Positions 4,901 through 7,269 of a DNA stretch of 7,269 bases are shown here, one piece after another. The translations under genes were made by a program, and so were the position numbers. The stretch's first letter is position 1, and each line of letters opens with the position of its first letter. Source of the stretch: Bacteroidota bacterium (GTDB taxonomy: Bacteria; Bacteroidota; Bacteroidia; Bacteroidales; VadinHA17); contig DAOVQI010000158.1 of assembly GCA_030628785.1 (NCBI GenBank), forward strand, positions 1-7,269, read 5' to 3'. The notes under the pieces are model-generated. The model was not told the origin of the DNA. It ran no database searches and saw nothing but the letters and a program-made list of their open reading frames with translations.

Positions 4901-7269
4901 AGTTCCTCAATATATTTTCTTAGTATCCGGTTATAGCCTTCGAGTTTAGCTAAATCACCGGAAACATCTTTTTCATTCGCTTGAAGGGCAAGGATCTTGA
5001 CTTTAGCATCTGAGAACAGGATATTTTCAAGCTCGAGCAAGATCTCTTTCATAACCGAAAGTTCATCCGGATCGTCCAGTAAATAGGAATCGGGCTGAAA
5101 TTCAAGCTTGCTCTTTACATATTTCAGGAGGGTCGTTTTTCCGTATTTTGAGATTACATCATTTATATCAAGGTTCTTTAACAGAGGAATATTTTTATAA
5201 ACCTGTGGTAAAAGATTTTCATAAACCTTGGTAAAAGCTTTACTGGATATAAATTCAGTGAGATCCCTGCACTCTCCGACATTTTCATAGAATTCTAAAA
5301 CTGCATTCTTCGAATCACCGATCGAATTGATGTTTACCCCGCATACTTTCGGGAATGCGTGGTAAAGTGTTTTTATATCATTGATTTTAAGCGATTTGTT
5401 TAGCTTCTTATCAAGAGTTTTAATTACACAGAAATCTTCAAGAATAGTTTTAATCAGGTCTTTATCTGATTTTATTTTAAACATTTCTTCAAGGATATCC
5501 TCGCTTCTGGTCCACTTATTCTCCGGCTGTTTTTTTTCTGCATAAAATATTTCCCAATATTTCAGAAAGATTCCAAGAGCATTTTTGAATTCTTTTTCGA
5601 AGAACAGGTAACTTTCAGCATCTCCCTCAACGTAATCTCCCAGTGAGAAACGGACAAAGCCTTTTTGATAGGGTATTAAAGCAATTCCACGTTGTTCCGC
5701 CAGCTTTTTGGTGAATTTCTCGAGATCCTGGTATGAAAAAAAATCTTTCAGGTGAAGATTAAACAAGTATGAGCCATCTGAGCCCAGAATGCCAATATGA
5801 TTTATTTTATTTTCCTGCAGAACCAGATGAGCGATCTTTTTAGCCAGGTTTAGCCTTTTATTGGATTCACTCCTGAATATCTTGTTTACCCTGAATTTAT
5901 TCAGTTCCCTGACCAAATGATCCTTGTAATAACTAAAGAAGGGTTCTCCCTTGTATTTAAAGTCATCAGGTAATTCCAAAACATCCAGTTTGTCGAGAGA
6001 TACAAGTTCCCCAAGCAGGAAAAGGTGCAAAGGACTTCCTTCGAACAGGGAAACTCGCATAGAGCCTACATGCCCGTTGTTTTTTCGCTGGCTGATATTG
6101 CTTTTTATCTCAGCTATTATGTAATTCCTTAGTTTCTCTTTGATTTTATACCGGGATGCATCCTTAGGGAGGTTTTCATCCATACGGTCCTTAATTTTTT
6201 TTGCCAGCTGGGCTACCTCCAGGATATTTACCAGGATGAACAGTGAGTTGGTGTTGCCTTTTTCAACTCCGTATTGTTTCCGTGCATAATCAATTACATC
6301 TTTTCTGGCCGGGGTAGCAACCACAGATCCTAAACGGTCACCTGCTGCTGCCAGGTTTTTAGTTGTAGACAACGAGGAAACCAAACTAATCTTGGCCAGG
6401 GAGCCGAAATTGTTCATTATATACCTTGAAATGGTCCTCCATTTGGGTTCCTCCGGATCTTCTATTTTCACAGCGTCCTGATAGGCTTCATCAAGGAAAA
6501 GAGTTATTTTGCTGTTATTCAGGAATTTGAGAAAACGTATCAGAAATACATTGTTAAAATCGGTAAATCCGGTTGGGTTTGCAGGGTCGTTAATGACAAG
6601 AGTGGAATTTTCACAAAACCGATCCCATAACGTTCCGGTATCGTCGAAGATCTGGAATGTACTCTTCATTCTTTCTAGTTTCTTATGAAGGCGCTCCCAG
6701 TCAACCCTCCCCTCATTTTCAAGTTCTATTTCAATATCAAAGGGATTCAGGTCGAAGCGATCGGGCGGAAAAAGATCCTTGTATTCCCATGCCGCTTCCT
6801 GGTTAAAGAAAATAAACGGATTGGGCTTGCGGTCTTCATAAAACAACAAGTCACGAATGATCATCTGGACATCATCGGAAATGGATGTCCTGTCCAGGTT
6901 TCCAAGATTGCTAATGAATTCTTTGATAACTTCCTGTTCATCTTGTGATTTATTGTGATATTTTTTCTCAATTCCCAGGTCGATCAGGAAGTTCATGAAG
7001 CGACCATAATTGTCAGCTTCATTCTCAACTTTTATAAGGTATTCCTTATATTTCTCAAGGAAAAGGTTAAGACCAAAATTTTTATGGAAATGATTATAAA
7101 GGGTACGCTGATAGGCATCAGGGATAGTGTCCAGGATAATCCTGCATTTTGTAATGATTTCTCCTCTTACCGGCTTAAGCGGACGTTGCAACAAGTATTC
7201 ACCATACGTGCGGATCTGGTTACGTCCGCCTCCTTCAACCACGGTAGCAATCTGGAGCTTCTTGTTTTC
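1945..7269 (-). CDS. Giant fusion protein: PLP aminotransferase-like domain plus HPr kinase/PEPCK-like P-loop domain (5' partial)
   Basis: I do not recognise this gene as a named family, but two enzyme domains are visible. Residues are numbered from the GTG at 7242. The frame stays open for nine more codons to the window edge (ENKKLQIAT), so that GTG is probably internal and the true start is off-window. Residues about 140-560 are a fold-type I PLP enzyme: NDPANPTG (218-225), DEAY (251-254), STTKNLAAAGDRLG (292-305, K295 the likely Schiff-base lysine, R303 the phosphate ligand) and FVRFSLGD (529-536, R531 the likely carboxylate ligand). About 560-1015 is charged, probably helical and unassigned. 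About 1015-1480 holds VHG (1218-1220), GDSGVGKSE (1239-1247) and LIAGDMF (1269-1275), resembling HPr kinase and PEP carboxykinase. A Gly/Lys-rich linker (1534-1543) leads to a helical C-terminus ending KKI. No signal peptide or membrane segment is evident in the visible part, so it is probably cytosolic. The substrate is unknown. Confidence 0.85.
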   Translation of the reverse strand, partial: ENKKLQIATVVEGGGRNQIRTYGEYLLQRPLKPVRGEIITKCRIILDTIPDAYQRTLYNHFHKNFGLNLFLEKYKEYLIKVENEADNYGRFMNFLIDLGIEKKYHNKSQDEQEVIKEFISNLGNLDRTSISDDVQMIIRDLLFYEDRKPNPFIFFNQEAAWEYKDLFPPDRFDLNPFDIEIELENEGRVDWERLHKKLERMKSTFQIFDDTGTLWDRFCENSTLVINDPANPTGFTDFNNVFLIRFLKFLNNSKITLFLDEAYQDAVKIEDPEEPKWRTISRYIMNNFGSLAKISLVSSLSTTKNLAAAGDRLGSVVATPARKDVIDYARKQYGVEKGNTNSLFILVNILEVAQLAKKIKDRMDENLPKDASRYKIKEKLRNYIIAEIKSNISQRKNNGHVGSMRVSLFEGSPLHLFLLGELVSLDKLDVLELPDDFKYKGEPFFSYYKDHLVRELNKFRVNKIFRSESNKRLNLAKKIAHLVLQENKINHIGILGSDGSYLFNLHLKDFFSYQDLEKFTKKLAEQRGIALIPYQKGFVRFSLGDYVEGDAESYLFFEKEFKNALGIFLKYWEIFYAEKKQPENKWTRSEDILEEMFKIKSDKDLIKTILEDFCVIKTLDKKLNKSLKINDIKTLYHAFPKVCGVNINSIGDSKNAVLEFYENVGECRDLTEFISSKAFTKVYENLLPQVYKNIPLLKNLDINDVISKYGKTTLLKYVKSKLEFQPDSYLLDDPDELSVMKEILLELENILFSDAKVKILALQANEKDVSGDLAKLEGYNRILRKYIEELLLHFNLPFEQESAEPTIEELSKKTGEKFEEIVGKQVSEIDLEGFTNQFIRNLGVKQKLQEINLSEGFMDLLFKSFNLRILRKDKSPSSRILNLYLLQKDQLFERKLFTKLKRFALKAEKYQENEARLISEDLIMDIVPEEVNEIIDEILEHRKFKVTENELHTLTRDIVLFYINLMNFTKNNEYYKKYNHILIKLVETEFKRQKSSINEMIQHGIILHKNFEMENKVLETWDNGSLSWINNLLSRCGVIAWEQPVQTHTRIATDAKKREYPFHKIDRINGDTDKDQGTNNSPNEFIKKMETRPSSDFFARRVANFEKNMDEEDYRCKIIKHGLVKELYIFQKSYIKYLADNYRLLQSEFTTLKEVRNFVPDVVFFLGAPEKVISYPQIGYFDLKGPDGNIKTIVTPLKKKVDYYGDIKKPRLTLINEKIKEMGGVPVHGSLFAVEEEDGSIFVISISGDSGVGKSEMLAAMMLQWIKRDLPGVRSIKLIAGDMFHIFPDKEGNLYGIGTEVGDFSRVTDFDPEYIRNYRSLFESSADSNVEDLNSRSTIRGLCDISMPYKIDIMLTAYNFSKEEAGIKRYANPENFMLYRDSHGERKEKATSSDNPHIQRTLLRYTGDKNIVDVIDTHGNYLDDILDWDQDWFTGKFYLASSYKMIDKIDLEDIVNKIFVDKRFERDSKSFVIRKIKFDIIKNRFQVISREVGEGGQEISFLLDRKFFSTIFDSLASTPAGNPFIAEPGELEAKKHLVEMLKGRPGGKGKGKNIQLGILSTDLGKEGKEITGPQKAAQEVKTLIQEVRILNPEINKNKNHVKQLIDKHYQHLFKHHKQSHEVWRYNFYLYQLEQIRKAVLVRIDNLKDKIDLSGMKDFMPVDKNHKFSPLLVTPNINTELNGFSETYEQLMWLPNNREFAEEFYNDCEDLYIANGYSRNTIINNMVLQLLLKNGYIAVEDLARGRITEKANRETIAAAKFAVVRKLDEEKNKKI
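2803..4200 (-). other. HPr kinase/PEPCK-like P-loop domain of the giant protein
   Basis: GDSGVGKSE (codons at 3502-3528) is nearly the HPr kinase/phosphorylase P-loop (G-[ED]-S-G-[VI]-G-K-S-E). It follows an HG motif and a hydrophobic strand (FVISIS), as in HPrK, where 'HG...V' leads into the P-loop. About 25 residues later KLIAGDMFHIF takes the place of the HPrK/PEPCK 'LVADD' or 'LIGDD' strand, with one acid (D1273) instead of two. A later stretch, GNLYGIGTEVGDFSRVTDF (1283-1301), may carry further active-site residues. This predicts ATP or another phosphate donor acting on an unknown substrate. The borders are rough, and I assign the superfamily, not the reaction. Confidence 0.6.
5563..6825 (-). 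other. Aminotransferase-like (fold-type I PLP) domain of the giant protein
   Basis: The cofactor residues of aspartate aminotransferase have clear counterparts: N222 for Asn194 (contacts PLP O3'), D251 for Asp222 (pyridine nitrogen), Y254 for Tyr225, K295 for Lys258, R303 for Arg266 and R531 for Arg386. The lysine block STTKNLAAAGDRLG has the same S-x-x-K and K-to-R spacing (8) as the AspAT block. Between R303 and R531 the chain is about 100 residues longer than in AspAT, with charged sequence around 345-460 as the likely insertion. Family reactions include transamination, decarboxylation and C-C cleavage, and the motifs do not tell which applies. The borders are approximate, and the N-terminal part of the fold is poorly conserved. 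Confidence 0.8.

Noticed and set aside
7240..7242. GTG as the start codon of the giant gene
   Set aside because: The frame is open upstream to the window edge (nine further codons), no convincing ribosome binding site precedes it, and the following sequence does not look like an N-terminus. The gene is treated as 5' partial.

Overview
The window has two parts that converge on an AT-rich gap. On the left, on the + strand, is most of a bacterial group II intron (1 to about 1793). On the right, on the - strand, is one very long open reading frame (1945 to the right edge, at least 1774 codons) that is open at its 5' end. I see no tRNA, rRNA, CRISPR array or other standard gene. The organism is most likely a bacterium. 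A Bacteroidota member is my best guess, from the AT-rich coding style and from the look of the short GC-rich hairpin beside the intron, which I recall as a dispersed intergenic sequence in that phylum. This is an impression, not a proof.

Left part: the window opens inside intron domain I, so the 5' splice site and 5' exon are missing. Structured intron RNA (domains I-III) fills 1 to about 290. It is followed by an intact reverse transcriptase/maturase gene in domain IV (398-1705), a well-formed domain V (about 1721-1754) with a CGC catalytic triad, and domain VI with a bulged branch-point A (A1787). The intron ends at about 1793. The protein keeps its YADD site and its maturase (X) domain but has no HNH endonuclease. 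The 3' exon begins at once with an 8-bp perfect hairpin (1794-1812).

Right part: the long frame encodes an unusual fusion. Its N-terminal third is a fold-type I PLP enzyme with an apparently complete aspartate-aminotransferase-like active site (NPTG, DEAY, STTK, GDRLG and a C-terminal VRFS arginine). The middle is about 450 residues of charged, probably helical sequence that I cannot assign. The C-terminal third carries a GDSGVGKSE P-loop preceded by an HG motif, the arrangement seen in HPr kinase/phosphorylase and, more distantly, in PEP carboxykinase. Joining a PLP enzyme to an HPrK-like kinase in one giant polypeptide is the most interesting signal here; its substrate and role are unknown.

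The two parts are not functionally linked as far as the sequence shows. The intron appears to be a mobile element that landed downstream of the giant gene, in convergent orientation, where it probably does little harm.
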